From Rhodoplanes sp963840055 (GTDB taxonomy: Bacteria > Pseudomonadota > Alphaproteobacteria > Rhizobiales > Xanthobacteraceae), in NCBI GenBank assembly GCA_963840055.1, contig CAWIXM010000025.1:80094-144093 (forward strand): DNA of 64,000 nucleotides, read 5' to 3'. Of this stretch, positions 20,514 through 29,106 are shown in pieces; the first letter of the stretch is position 1; each line of letters begins with the position of its first letter. The translations under genes were made by a program, and so were the position numbers. The notes under the pieces are model-generated. The model had not been told where the DNA came from. It worked only from the letters and a program-made list of their open reading frames with translations, and searched no databases.

Positions 20514-21149
20514 ATGCACCAAGTCTTTATCGAAGGCGGTCTTATCCGGAAGCTCTGGGACGTCGAGACGCACGTCTACCGCGAGCACCTGCTCCGGCTC
20601 GACCATGAAAGCCGCCGCAATCGCTTCTGTGGCGCAATCGCCGAGGACACAATCCGAAGCTATGCAGCTACGGCGCGCGGCCCCGATGTCGTCCTGCATG
20701 GCTTCTTCGTGGACGGGGTGCTGCGCGGCGTCGCCGATTTGCGCATTGTCAGACCCCTCGATCTGCAGGAGGCCGAGGCCGCGTTCAGCATCGAGAAGCC
20801 CTGGCAGAGCCATGGTGTCGGCTCCGCACTGCTTGACCGCACCCTACTCTCCGCACGCAATCGTGGCATCAAGCATGTGCAGGTCTCTTGCCTGATGGAG
20901 AACCGGCGCATGCAGCATCTGGCTCGTAAATTTGAAGCTGAGATCACATTTGATTTCGGGTCGGTGATAGGGACGATGGAGAATCCGCGACCGACACCGC
21001 TGTCGCTCATGCATGAAATGACAGCCGACGGTCATAGCTTTGCTGCCGCCTATATCGATTTCCAATCTCGTCTATTGAAGTCATCAAGGATGCTGAGCTT
21101 TGCGGCACCCTATCTGGGCTCTCTGCGTCCTCTGCACGCGTACGCTTAA
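20514..21149 (+). CDS. GNAT-family N-acetyltransferase
   Basis: A 211-residue acetyl-CoA-dependent acetyltransferase. The acetyl-CoA loop is in KPWQSHGVGSALLDRTLLSA (Q/R-x-x-G-x-G/A pattern), preceded by the strand DVVLHGFFVDGVLRGVADLR. The start HLLRLDHESRRNRFCGAI is the typical first helix of the group that includes protein-lysine and stress-related acetyltransferases in Rhizobiales. ATG 20514 is supported by GCGGAGGCC just upstream. Substrate unknown. Confidence 0.85.
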   Translation: MHQVFIEGGLIRKLWDVETHVYREHLLRLDHESRRNRFCGAIAEDTIRSYAATARGPDVVLHGFFVDGVLRGVADLRIVRPLDLQEAEAAFSIEKPWQSHGVGSALLDRTLLSARNRGIKHVQVSCLMENRRMQHLARKFEAEITFDFGSVIGTMENPRPTPLSLMHEMTADGHSFAAAYIDFQSRLLKSSRMLSFAAPYLGSLRPLHAYA

Positions 21150-21318
21150 TAGGAACAGGCTGCCTTCTGGGCCCGTCTTTCGTCCGCGTTTATGGATGCG
21201 ATTGCGTCTCTACGTTTAACCGTATAGGCGGTGATGTTAGGATTGTACTTGTGGCTCATTCGCTGCGATCAGGCGGCCGCGAGCCCGTCTCGGAAGCGCT
21301 GGAGCTGCACGTTACCCA

Positions 21319-21354
21319 GCGGGTGCTGGCATCTTTGGGGAAGCCAGCACCCGC
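21319..21354 (-). terminator. Perfect 12-bp hairpin after the GapR-type gene
   Basis: GCGGGTGCTGGC and GCCAGCACCCGC form a perfect 12-bp stem with a 12-base loop, 6 bp beyond the stop codon at 21361. No T-run, but its position fits a terminator. Confidence 0.65.
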
Positions 21355-21360
21355 CCTCAC

Positions 21361-21627
21361 TCAGGCCGCTTTCGCGGCCCGTGCCGCTCCTTTGATCGCT
21401 TGCATGTAAAGGTCCAGCAGAGACTCCTGCTCTTCACGCTGCTTCTGGTCCTGCTTGCGTAGCCGGATCACCTCTCGCAGGATTTTGACGTCGAAACCGT
21501 TACCCTTGGCCTCGAAATAGATTTCCTTTTTGCCTTCGACGAGTTCCTTGATCTCCGCTTCGATGCGCTCTATGCGCTCGACGATCGCTCGCAACTTGTC
21601 ACCCGCAATTTCACCTGGTCGGCTCAT
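21361..21627 (-). CDS. DUF2312 / GapR-family nucleoid-associated protein
   Basis: Eighty-eight residues matching GapR, which binds overtwisted AT-rich DNA and helps replication in Caulobacter. It begins MSRPGEIAGDKLRAIVERIE, then the long coiled coil RIEAEIKELVEGKKEIYFEA, GFDVKILREVIRLRKQDQ and a C-terminal dimer helix. AGGAG precedes the ATG at 21627; a longer open frame upstream is not supported. The chromosomal gapR is normally elsewhere, and this copy beside phage-type genes may be a prophage homologue. Confidence 0.85.
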   Translation of the reverse strand: MSRPGEIAGDKLRAIVERIERIEAEIKELVEGKKEIYFEAKGNGFDVKILREVIRLRKQDQKQREEQESLLDLYMQAIKGAARAAKAA

Positions 21628-21829
21628 GGCGCACTCCTGATCGATATGACCGAGTGAAAGTGCGCTATTGGCGGGGTTCCAGCAATGCGAGCCAAGGAAC
21701 GTGGTAAGCAATGGATTAACTGAGTGTCCACGAGACGATGGTTCGAACCGCGACATCACTTGTTTCGACGCCGGCACAACCCGCCAGTGAAGGGGGCGGG
21801 GACCATTACGATCGACGTTTCCGTCAAAC

Positions 21830-21997
21830 TGCTCATGCTCACGCCGGAAAAGGCTTTGCCGGTTGGCCAAGGACGACTGGATCACAAAGACCGAGCGCGG
21901 GCGCTACCGCGTGGTCGACGTCGTGCGGGCAGCGCGAGCCTCAAAGGGGCGAGCGCAATGCGCCCCTCTCATGTGGCGTCTGACGAAGCTCCTTGAA
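21830..21997 (+). pseudogene. Fragment of a small phage-type protein
   Basis: One frame reads CRLAKDDWITKTERGRYRVV and then DVVRAARASK, like the end of HTH proteins that begin phage packaging operons in Rhizobiales. No start is present, and the frame ends near the HNH gene. Confidence 0.35.
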
Positions 21998-21999
21998 CG

Positions 22000-22440
22000 A
22001 TGCCGCACTTGAACACGCTGGGCGCCAGGGTCACGACTCTGGACAGCCGAACGGTCAAGCCGCAGCCCAAGCAAACCGATCCACATTACCTCAGGCCGCA
22101 ACACCGGGCATGGCGTCAGGCCGTCTGCGATCGCGCCGGATGGCGCTGCGAGTGGATCGATGAGCGCGGTCAGCGTTGCGCAAAGGCTGCGCCTCAGCAC
22201 CGCATGTTCGCGGATCACAAGAAGGAACGACAGGACGCACCGGACGCCGAGCTCGACCCGGCGAACGGATGGTGCCTGTGCGGCGCTCACCATTCGCTGA
22301 AGACGGCACAAGAACGCGAGAAGCGATTGCTTAGCAGGCCATTCGGAAGGGAGCTGCCCTGGATGGAGGAACCGGCGACGAAAATGACCCGTCGCGTCAT
22401 TTGCTGTGCTGCGAAACGATGGCGGTGGTCAGGGGATTAG
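22000..22440 (+). CDS. HNH endonuclease-like protein
   Basis: A 146-residue protein with the order expected of a phage HNH nuclease: a basic helix WRQAVCDRAGWRCEWIDERG, zinc ligands (C in GWRCEW, C in GQRCAKAA), the HNH core MFADHKKERQDAPDAELDPA NGWCLC split over two strands, then GAHHSLKT. Such genes often sit next to terminase genes. The C-terminal 20 residues (RRVICCAAKRWRWSGD) look like run-on sequence and may mark truncation. ATG 22000. Confidence 0.75.
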   Translation: MPHLNTLGARVTTLDSRTVKPQPKQTDPHYLRPQHRAWRQAVCDRAGWRCEWIDERGQRCAKAAPQHRMFADHKKERQDAPDAELDPANGWCLCGAHHSLKTAQEREKRLLSRPFGRELPWMEEPATKMTRRVICCAAKRWRWSGD

Positions 22441-22681
22441 TGGACAAAGAGCGATGAGTTTTCTTCGCCAACTCTTTCATCTTCTGGTGGCTCAGGCGGC
22501 TACAATCTATCCGTCCTCCTATTGCCTAATGGAGCCTATGCGGACGGCTGCGGCATCAATTCGGTCAGCGGCGCCAACGCCATCTCGCCCTATAGCGGCG
22601 CAGCCTCCCACGACAACAGGATGTGGTTGAGCAAGGCGCACACGGTCCGACCCTGCGCGCCTTGCGACGTTACCGAAAATG
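22441..22681. other. Intergenic with a possible protein scrap
   Basis: A plus-strand frame reads LLPNGAYADGCGINSVSGAN then AISPYSGAASHDNRMW; no start and no recognised family. Otherwise empty. Confidence 0.3.
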
Positions 22682-23131
22682 CTAGAGTTCGCGGCTCAGT
22701 TTGGCGTCGACCGAATACGGGCCGCCGCCGCGGATCGCGATCGCGAAACAGACGACACCGAGGAAAAGAACGTATTCGTAGCCGCCGGCGCCAACCGAGA
22801 ATCCTTTCGCCCAGTGAGCGGCGAACATCGCGATCAAAAGCTCGATGGCTAGTGCTGCGGCAAAGAAGCGCGTGAATAGGCCGATTACTAGCGCCGCGCC
22901 GCCGATGATTTCAAAGAAGATGGCAAGCCCCGCGAACCAGCGCGGCAACCCGTAATTGTTGGCAAAGGCATTTCCGACGGCTTCCACGCCGCGTCCCCAT
23001 TTCGGCCAGCCGTGCATGATCATGATCCAGCCGAACACGGCACGAGTGATTGTATAGGCAATCGGCTCTATCGCCGCGTAAAATCCCGCGAGGCCCGGGA
23101 ACAGAAGCTTACTACCGTTGTTGGCAGCCAT
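22682..23131 (-). CDS. DoxX-family membrane protein
   Basis: A 149-residue four-helix inner-membrane protein of the DoxX/SURF4 group, which in bacteria is linked to thiosulfate or redox-stress functions. Helices start at about residues 18, 64, 88 and 115. The conserved text is AVFGWIMIMHGWPKWGRG, FFEIIGGAALVIGLFTRF and GYEYVLFLGVVCFAIAIRGG. The start MAANNG at 23131 is chosen because GGGGGAG lies 9 bp upstream. Confidence 0.85.
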   Translation of the reverse strand: MAANNGSKLLFPGLAGFYAAIEPIAYTITRAVFGWIMIMHGWPKWGRGVEAVGNAFANNYGLPRWFAGLAIFFEIIGGAALVIGLFTRFFAAALAIELLIAMFAAHWAKGFSVGAGGYEYVLFLGVVCFAIAIRGGGPYSVDAKLSREL

Positions 23132-23313
23132 GGATGTCTCCCCCTTCATTGTTCACGCGGCCTTAGTGACCGCGTCGCATAAGCACAATTGTGGCTGGGA
23201 CTTCCCGGATGACCCCGTACCCGGAATTCCTCGGATGAACTCCAAACCTTGCCAGATAGTATCCTTTTCCGGGCTCGCAGCAAGGATCGTTCGTGTTGGA
23301 AGTCGGTTGCTGT

Positions 23314-23550
23314 ATTAATCAGTCCATAAGTAAATGCACTGTCAGGCGGCATATTTGAGCGATAGTTTTTGGTACGGATTTTTTCCGGGTCGTTTTGCAG
23401 TTGGCACATGGATGCGCGGACCTTGGCTTTAAAATCGGCCTTGTCGGTAATTGTCATGCGGCCAACAGTGTCAGCCCTGAGGTGTTTCCAGACCAGTTCG
23501 TCTGGATTGCGGTCGGGCGAATATGTGCAACTACTTATGGACTGATTAAT
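23314..23550. mobile_element. Mini-element with terminal inverted repeats (copy A)
   Basis: Bounded by TATTAATCAGTCCATAAGTA at 23313 and its inverted form ending 23550 (GTGCAACTACTTATGGACTG). The inner 100 bp next to the left end are nearly identical, inverted, to 40952-41049. A minus-strand frame through it reads KVRASMCQLQNDPEKIRTK, perhaps the N-terminus of a lost transposase. Confidence 0.65.
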
Positions 23551-23660
23551 AATTCGAGCCCGAAGGAGTGGTCCCGATTAGTGGTGTCGCGTCTTACAGG
23601 CATTTTGGCACAGTCCTCCGGTCCGGTGTTGTTGAACGCATGACCATGCCCCAGCTGGCT

Positions 23661-24055
23661 CTACGGCTTGAGGAGCCTGCATAAATCCGCGTCGTTTTTG
23701 CTCCAAGCGTGGCCAAGAATCTCTCGGGCGGTTTCGAAATCCTCGGGATGTTGCTCAAGATACGAGGTTGCCCCGAAATGCCGAAACTGATGCGGCGTCA
23801 TGTGAATGCCGATATGCCGCGCGAGGGCGTTAATAATCTGGACGGTAAGGGTGGTCTGACCCTTCCGGCCGCCGTTCCTTGTTACGAAGAGATAGCCATT
23901 CTGGTCAGCGCCAAGCCGCGGCAGGATCTGACGGCGATACCATCGAAGACGCCGGGCAACGTCATCGGGAACCTCGCTGCCAATATCTCGCCTTTTGGTC
24001 TTTGTGTCGTGGGCGGCAATGACTTTGCGCTCGATGGCGGAGACGCGACCCTGCA
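23661..24055 (-). pseudogene. Tyrosine recombinase, C-terminal fragment
   Basis: About 130 codons of the catalytic end of a phage-type integrase: LRWYRRQILPRLGADQNGYL, then MTPHQFRHFGATSYLEQ (the H-x-x-R box) and ETAREILGHAWSKND with the second active-site His. The frame ends soon after, without the terminal tyrosine segment. Upstream, coding switches at about 24055 to a relaxase on the opposite strand, so the N-terminal half is gone. Confidence 0.75.
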
Positions 24056-24755
24056 GCTCATCGGGCGGCTTGTCGCGCGCGGGCTCGATGACGAGCTCAG
24101 GGGCACCGCCTACGCCATTATCGACGGAGTTGACGGACGTGCTCACCATGTTCGCCTGGCCAACCTCGACGCTGCGAGCGACGCCGCGCCAGGCAGCATC
24201 GTCGAGCTCCGCCAGTTCCACGATGCCGTTGGCCGCCGACGCGTCGCCCTGGCGGTGCGTTCCGACTTGTCCATCGACGCACAAGTCCAGGCCGGCGGCG
24301 CTACCTGGCTCGATCGCCAGCTTGTCGCTCGTGAACCGCCCTCTCTGAGTTCGGGCGGATTCGGCCACGAGGTCCGCGACGCGATGGACGCTCGCGTCAA
24401 ACACCTCGTTGCCGAGGGCCTCGCTAAGAGGCAAGGCCAGCGCGTCATATTCGCGCGGGATATGCTCGACACGCTGCAGCGACGCGAGCTTGCAACGACC
24501 GCTGCACGCATCGATGCGAGCACTGGCCTGCCTTATCACCCGGCAAGAGAGGGCGAGCCCGTCGTGGGCATCTATCGGCAGCGCTTGGATTTAGCCTCTG
24601 GCCGTTTTGTGTTGATCGACGACGAACTCGGATTCAGCTTGGTCCCATGGAGCCCGTCACTTGAGCGACATCTTGGCCGCCAAGTGTCGGGAATCGTGCG
24701 GTCCAACCGAATTGAATGGAGTCTCCAAAGAGCGCGTGGTCCGACCATTGGGTGA
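24056..24755 (+). pseudogene. DUF3363 (VirD2-like) relaxase, C-terminal fragment
   Basis: LVARGLDDELRGTAYAIIDG, then AAPGSIVELRQF, GATWLDRQLVAREPPSLSS, HLVAEGLAKRQGQRVIFARD and GIYRQRLDLASGRFVLIDD form the C-terminal DUF3363 domain of a relaxase that nicks oriT and pilots DNA in conjugation. The catalytic N-terminal domain is missing, its place taken by an integrase fragment on the other strand. This is a remnant of an integrative conjugative element. Confidence 0.8.
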
Positions 24756-24977
24756 TGCCGCCTAGCATATAGCCACGTTCGCAAGTGCGCGTGGCCACGA
24801 CCGGCAACCTCATGGTCGACTCTTGTAGCAAAAGCCTGCATTGCATCGCTCGACTCGCACTTGTGTGCCCGCCAACCCGATCAAGAATAAGAGATTGCGG
24901 CGTGGCATTTCCGACAGAGAAACCGCCAAGGATTTGGCGATGACCGCGGAGCGTGTGGACCAATACCACCGCGTCTG

Positions 24978-25019
24978 CGCCCTCTCACGGCGAAAACAGG
25001 GGTTCGAGTCCCCTAGGGA
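24978..25019 (+). tRNA. tRNA-Glu(CTC) 3' half, attachment-site remnant
   Basis: The anticodon arm CGCC-CTCTCAC-GGCG (anticodon CTC), the variable loop, the T arm AGGGG-TTCGAGT-CCCCT and the start of the acceptor strand AGGGAG are present. The 5' half and the CCA end are not. Such 3' halves are left as one att site of islands integrated in tRNA genes. Confidence 0.65.
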
Positions 25020-25305
25020 GGCGGTAATCGTCGCGCCAGTACTCGCAAGCGCGGTCGGAGCCCGACACGACCAGCCGATGCAGAACCGTCAGAAAGACGG
25101 CGCGCTCGACCGAGAACTCGAAACGTCGTCCACGCAGAAGCTCCTCGATAACGGCCTTGCAGCCGGTCTCGCGCCACAGCCGACCAAACAGCAGCGGGGC
25201 GCCGATGCGTCGGCAGTTGAGACCCGGTGTGCCACCGTCTTCCAGAAGCGAGATGAGCATCGAGCGCTGCGCCAGACGCGCTTTCCAATTCGCGAATCAT
25301 TCGAT
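25020..25305 (-). pseudogene. IS1634-family transposase fragment
   Basis: SLLEDGGTPGLNCRRIGAPL, LLFGRLWRETGCKAVIEELL and RAVFLTVLHRLVVSGSDRAC are the N-terminal segment of IS1634-type transposases. The fragment joins the tRNA-Glu remnant directly, so the IS probably inserted into or recombined at that site. About 90 codons of roughly 500 remain. Confidence 0.7.
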
Positions 25306-25310
25306 TCTTA

Positions 25311-25795
25311 AATCGAAAACCGCTTCCGCCGTCGAGAGAAATCTATCGCCAATTCAAATCGCAGTCACCTAACCTGGGACAATTGGGTGTTATTTAACAT
25401 TTCATTTCGTAATGCCGTCAGGTTCTTGCGTAGGGATGACGGGAACTGCGGCAGGAGAAATGAAGCCCCGATGAGGAAGTACTCTCTCCTTTACGGCAGT
25501 TTGACTAATGTCCAATAGCCGGCTCGGGCATAGATGTTATGATCTATAATGTTGAGCCCAGCCGAGCCGCGACTGTGCCGCGGCGGACAGGCGGGTTGCC
25601 GAACGTCAGATGCTTAATCGGCGGCCGAGAGTCGACCTCGGCCGCTTTGTCTTTGATGCCTCGCCGTCCTATCTCCGCTCGGCCTACAATGACCCTCGGC
25701 AACATGCGCTCGCTCGGGGTGCGCAGGACATGACCTTTCCGCTGGACCCTCCCGCTCTAGCCTGCGTAGATATTTGCCGACGGAGGTCCGTGCCC
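25311..25795. other. Intergenic, no gene supported
   Basis: About 480 bp with lower GC around 25300-25420. Frames here have no ribosome sites. Confidence 0.35.
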
Positions 25796-26152
25796 ATGTT
25801 CGTTCTAGCCCCACTTTTGGTCGGCTCGCATTTGTTGGCCGTAGCGGATTCGGTTCCTGTTTTCGATGTTAAGAAAATCTGTCAGATTGCGGCCGCATTC
25901 GGGGGGCGAGACTCAAAGAGCTGCATCGAAAGCGAGGAAGCAACACGCGAACAACTGAAAAAGATTTGGGCAGAATTTTCCGCGAAGGACAAGGTGGGGT
26001 GTGTTGCCACAGCCAAGATTGGCGGACTTCCCAGCTATACCGAACTCATCACTTGTCTCGAAATAATCCAAGACGTGGACAAGATTCGCGCGACCTCTTC
26101 CGACAAGCCCGAAGGGGACGGAGCAGCTAGGTCACGTCGCAAAAGGCGCTAG
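25796..26152 (+). CDS. Small exported protein, 118 aa
   Basis: Begins MFVLAPLLVGSHLLAVADSV, a signal peptide, followed by a mature part with four cysteines in a regular pattern: CQIAAAFGGRDSKSCIESEE, KVGCVATAKIGG and ELITCLEI. I know this Cys spacing from a periplasmic family common in Bradyrhizobium (function unknown). CGGAGGTCC lies 8 bp before the ATG, which decides the start; a longer open frame from 25610 has no such signal. The C-terminal tail is basic (RSRRKRR). Confidence 0.7.
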   Translation: MFVLAPLLVGSHLLAVADSVPVFDVKKICQIAAAFGGRDSKSCIESEEATREQLKKIWAEFSAKDKVGCVATAKIGGLPSYTELITCLEIIQDVDKIRATSSDKPEGDGAARSRRKRR

Positions 26153-26311
26153 CGGCAAAAAGCCTCAAAATGTCCGCCCGCGCATGGCCTGCACCCGGTG
26201 CGGCGCGCGAGATGCAGGCGAGCGGAAATTGGCGAACTGGGCCCGCCGCTCCTACATGGGTTCTCCATCGGGCTTCGACTGCCCTACTGGAGCAGAAATT
26301 CGGAGAGCACA

Positions 26312-26587
26312 TTGCATCGATCTGTTCTGCTTGCACTGGCTGCCCTAACCGCCGCTTTGTCCTTCAACACCGCACCGGCAAGCGCACGCTATCGGCTCTA
26401 TCCCTGGTGCGCGTATTACAATTTGCCAGACGGTCCGATGAGCTGCTCCTTCTCGACCTTCGAGCAGTGCCGGAGGGACATCAGCGGCGTCGGCGGTATG
26501 TGTAGTCCCAATCCGTACTTGGCTTACCGCCCTGCTTACTCCACTCGGATAAGGTCGCGCCCGCGGCGGGGTCGGCGGTCCCGGTGA
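26312..26587 (+). CDS. DUF3551 exported protein, TTG start
   Basis: A 91-residue secreted protein. The signal peptide is LHRSVLLALAALTAALSF with an ASA-R cleavage site. The mature part has the DUF3551 pattern WCAYYNLPDGPMSCSFSTFE, then QCRRDISGVGGMCSPNP, with four conserved cysteines. GGAGAG at 26302 places the start at TTG 26312. The tail is Arg-rich. The family is abundant in Bradyrhizobium and of unknown function. Confidence 0.72.
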   Translation: MHRSVLLALAALTAALSFNTAPASARYRLYPWCAYYNLPDGPMSCSFSTFEQCRRDISGVGGMCSPNPYLAYRPAYSTRIRSRPRRGRRSR

Positions 26588-26604
26588 TGCCCTCGCTTAG
26601 GCGG

Positions 26605-26690
26605 TCGCCTACACGTACTTCCGCCGAGACGAGAACGAGGCCCGGCAGGCCAACGTGCTCACGCACAACCAAGCCCGCCGACCTCGCAGC
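26605..26690 (+). pseudogene. Fragment of a small conserved protein (TYFRRDENEARQ type)
   Basis: The frame reads VAYTYFRRDENEARQANVLT and stops resembling the family after HNQARR. It overlaps in kind with the scrap at 8985-9085. No start. Confidence 0.4.
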
Positions 26691-26834
26691 CACCGCTCCG
26701 GTCTCATGCGTCCGCTCCGCGGTTCTATGCGGAGCTTGCGCGAACCCTTCGCTCTGGAGGAGCAGCCCGCGGGGGATACCCCCGTCCACCACTCACACGC
26801 TCGATCGAGCGGATCGGGCTTACGCTCTTCGATC

Positions 26835-27122
26835 TCAGCGAGATGAGGGCGCCTCTAACTTCGCCGCTTTGGCCTCAGCCTTCGCAGTTGCAGCCGCCAA
26901 TTTGGCTGCGACTTTCTGCTCTGCGGCGATGGCGCGATCAAGCGCCTTCTGCGCCGTCGCAACTTTCTTCGTGGCGGCAGCGTGGGTTTTCGTCAAAGTC
27001 GCGACAGGATTCCGGACGCCCCGCTTAACGCTCTTTTTAGCCGCAGCCTTGCGGGGACCCTTTTTCGCAGCGGCCTTGCGCGCTACCTTCTTAGCCGCAG
27101 GTTTCTTTGGAACTCTTGCCAT
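26835..27122 (-). CDS. Histone H1-like Lys/Ala-rich protein
   Basis: A 95-residue, very basic protein: MARVPKKPAAKKVARKAAAK, GPRKAAAKKSVKRGV, then an Ala-rich helix (KVATAQKALDRAIAAEQKVA). The composition is that of eukaryotic H1 tails and bacterial HC1/AlgP-like nucleoid proteins that condense DNA without sequence preference. GGAG precedes ATG 27122, which is chosen over an upstream ATG at 27167. Low sequence complexity makes exact homology uncertain. Confidence 0.72.
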   Translation of the reverse strand: MARVPKKPAAKKVARKAAAKKGPRKAAAKKSVKRGVRNPVATLTKTHAAATKKVATAQKALDRAIAAEQKVAAKLAAATAKAEAKAAKLEAPSSR

Positions 27123-27785
27123 TTCAATCTCCAATTTAGCAGCCATCTTGTCGTCCGCAATAACCAACAGCGAATCGATATCTGCCCCGTAAGTTAAAGT
27201 TTCTTAACACATCCGGGCTGGTTCGGGTGAAGTTCTAAAATTTGCTGGGAATTTGGCGGGGTACATCCTTTGCCTGTGATTCAGGAACCGCGCTTGGCGA
27301 GCCCAGCAAACGAGCACCCCGCCGACACTGCCGCCGCACGTCAGCATCGCTCTCGTGACGAGACCGAGTGGGCGTATCGGCGCAAAGATGCCCGGTTATC
27401 TCCAATCTTGTCAGGGTGAGAAACCGTAGCGACAGTCTATCGGCAGCATTCTGCAACCTCGACCGTGTTGCCCAGGAGGACCACAGAAACCGGCGTATCG
27501 GAACGCTCGTGGCTTGATCCTATAATGCGCCGGCCGTCGATATCGATAGGGGGCCCGGAATCCATTTCCGCCCATGTGAGTACGCGCGGCTGGAGCGCGT
27601 TCTCACGGCTTGGATGGTCTGCCGCTTCCGGTTTCCCCACACAGGCCCAAGCGGCGTGTCGACGCGGATGCGCGGAGCGGGCCTTGAATAGGAAGATTTG
27701 GGAGCCTTGACGATGGCTACCTGGGACCGCCCAGCAACCGGCGCGCAGTCCGCGCGACGTGCTTCCAGCTAGCCCGCTAACCCGT
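27123..27785. other. Intergenic, no gene supported
   Basis: About 660 bp upstream of the second IS200. I see no frame with a ribosome site and no hairpin of note. Confidence 0.35.
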
Positions 27786-28420
27786 TCGCTAAGCCCCCAG
27801 CTGTGCTGGGGCGACTAAAGGCAGTTGAACGTATTCTGGAGTAGCGGGCTGTTGGAGCGATGAGAAGGGTCTCCCCGGGGAACCGGAATCCCCTGGAAGG
27901 AGACCCTAATGACGCAGCAGCATCACCAGAACCATGCCACATGGGAGTGTAAATATCATGTGGTTTTCATCCCGAAATACCGCAAGAAAACGATTTTCGG
28001 CGTGATCAAGAAGCGTCTGGGCGACGTGTTCCATGAATTGGCGCGGCGGCGCGAAAGCAAGATCGAAGAAGGCCATCTGATGCCCGATCACGTCCACATG
28101 CTGATTTCCATTCCGCCGAAATATTCCGTGGCGGAGGTGATCGGCTTCATGAAAGGAAAGAGTTCGATCTGGATCGCGCAGAACGTCGAGCGCCAGGCGC
28201 GCAATTTCACCGGGCACAAGTTTTGGGCTCGCGGCTACTTCGTCTCGACGGTCGGGCGGGACGAGGAGATGATCAGAGCCTACATCAAGAACCAAGAGAT
28301 GCAGGATCGCGAACTGGATCAGCTCTCAATGATCCCATAGTCCCATCCCAAAAGTAGCAGAGTCCTTTAAAACCGCTTTTAGCGGTTCCCCATCAAACCA
28401 CCAGCTTAGCTGGTGATTCT
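27786..28420 (+). mobile_element. IS200/IS605-family element, complete (second copy)
   Basis: Subterminal hairpins CCCCCAGC-TGT-GCTGGGG near 27796-27814 on the left, and AACCGCTTTTAGCGGTT near 28371-28387 and CCACCAGCTTAGCTGGTG near 28398-28415 on the right enclose one transposase gene. It belongs to a different subgroup from the copy at 2996. Confidence 0.75.
27909..28340 (+). CDS. tnpA: IS200/IS605 transposase TnpA (Y1 HUH)
   Basis: A 143-residue single-strand transposase with CKYHVVFIPKYRKKTIFGVI, the HUH motif in MPDHVHMLISIPPKY and FWARGYFVSTVGRDEEM followed by the YIKNQ helix with the catalytic tyrosine. Ribosome site AAGGAG before ATG 27909. It is complete and about two thirds identical to the copy at 3103-3534, so both were acquired independently. 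Confidence 0.92.
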   Translation: MTQQHHQNHATWECKYHVVFIPKYRKKTIFGVIKKRLGDVFHELARRRESKIEEGHLMPDHVHMLISIPPKYSVAEVIGFMKGKSSIWIAQNVERQARNFTGHKFWARGYFVSTVGRDEEMIRAYIKNQEMQDRELDQLSMIP

Positions 28421-28497
28421 TGATTAAAATGCACCTGCGCCCGTAACACATTCCGCAGTGTGGGCCTTCTGGCTGATCTAAACCGTGCTTTTAGGAC

Positions 28498-28704
28498 CTA
28501 TTCGGGCAGTAGGCTCGATGATTTGACGAGCAGACTTTCCTTTACAGCGCGTTCGTGATCTTCAATAGGACTCTTAATTCGGTACATGTGATCGCCGTCT
28601 CGATCCGGCATCGTGGCAATAACCTTGTAACGGCCGGGAGCCGCATAGCGAAGAAACATATCCGGGATGCAGGTCACCACGTCACCTACGTTGAATTGGC
28701 GCAT
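28498..28704 (-). CDS. Small conserved hypothetical protein, 68 aa
   Basis: Reads MRQFNVGDVVTCIPDMFLRY, then GRYKVIATMPDRDGDHMYRI and KESLLVKSSSL. The F-x-V-G-D opening and D/H-x-Y-R-I-K strand are shared by a small Rhizobiales family I recognise as SH3-like in pattern, with no known function. GGGGGAG lies upstream of the ATG. Free-standing gene. Confidence 0.7.
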   Translation of the reverse strand: MRQFNVGDVVTCIPDMFLRYAAPGRYKVIATMPDRDGDHMYRIKSPIEDHERAVKESLLVKSSSLLPE

Positions 28705-29106
28705 CGCTCACTCCCCCGAGTTCGATGGCTTTTCACCTCTCCTTTCATATTCGCCGTCCGTAGTACTGCGGCAGTAGCATGGAAAAAAGCTGATCATTTA
28801 TTGACGCGCCATAACCGTCCGATCGCGACCCGCCGGGGTCTAAGTCGTGAACGATCGGGCGCGGACGACCACCGTCACAGCGTCGCGAATCAATAGCGTT
28901 TTTAGCGGGCTTCCGGCGCCGGACCATGGACGTCCAGATCGTCTAATCGGCAGGGTCAACCCGAGCTTGAAGGCCTCGGCGTCACTGGCTCCAAAGCCAT
29001 GAGTCGAAACATTGCCATCTTTGCGCGGTTTTAACAGTTCTTCAACGCGACCGGCCGAATTAGGTCCTTGTACCGGAAATTCATCTCTGACCGCAGGGGA
29101 GGGTCA
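28705..29106. other. Intergenic
   Basis: About 400 bp between divergent genes; both promoters must lie here. Nothing recognisable apart from the GGGGAGGG ribosome site at 29098. Confidence 0.35.
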
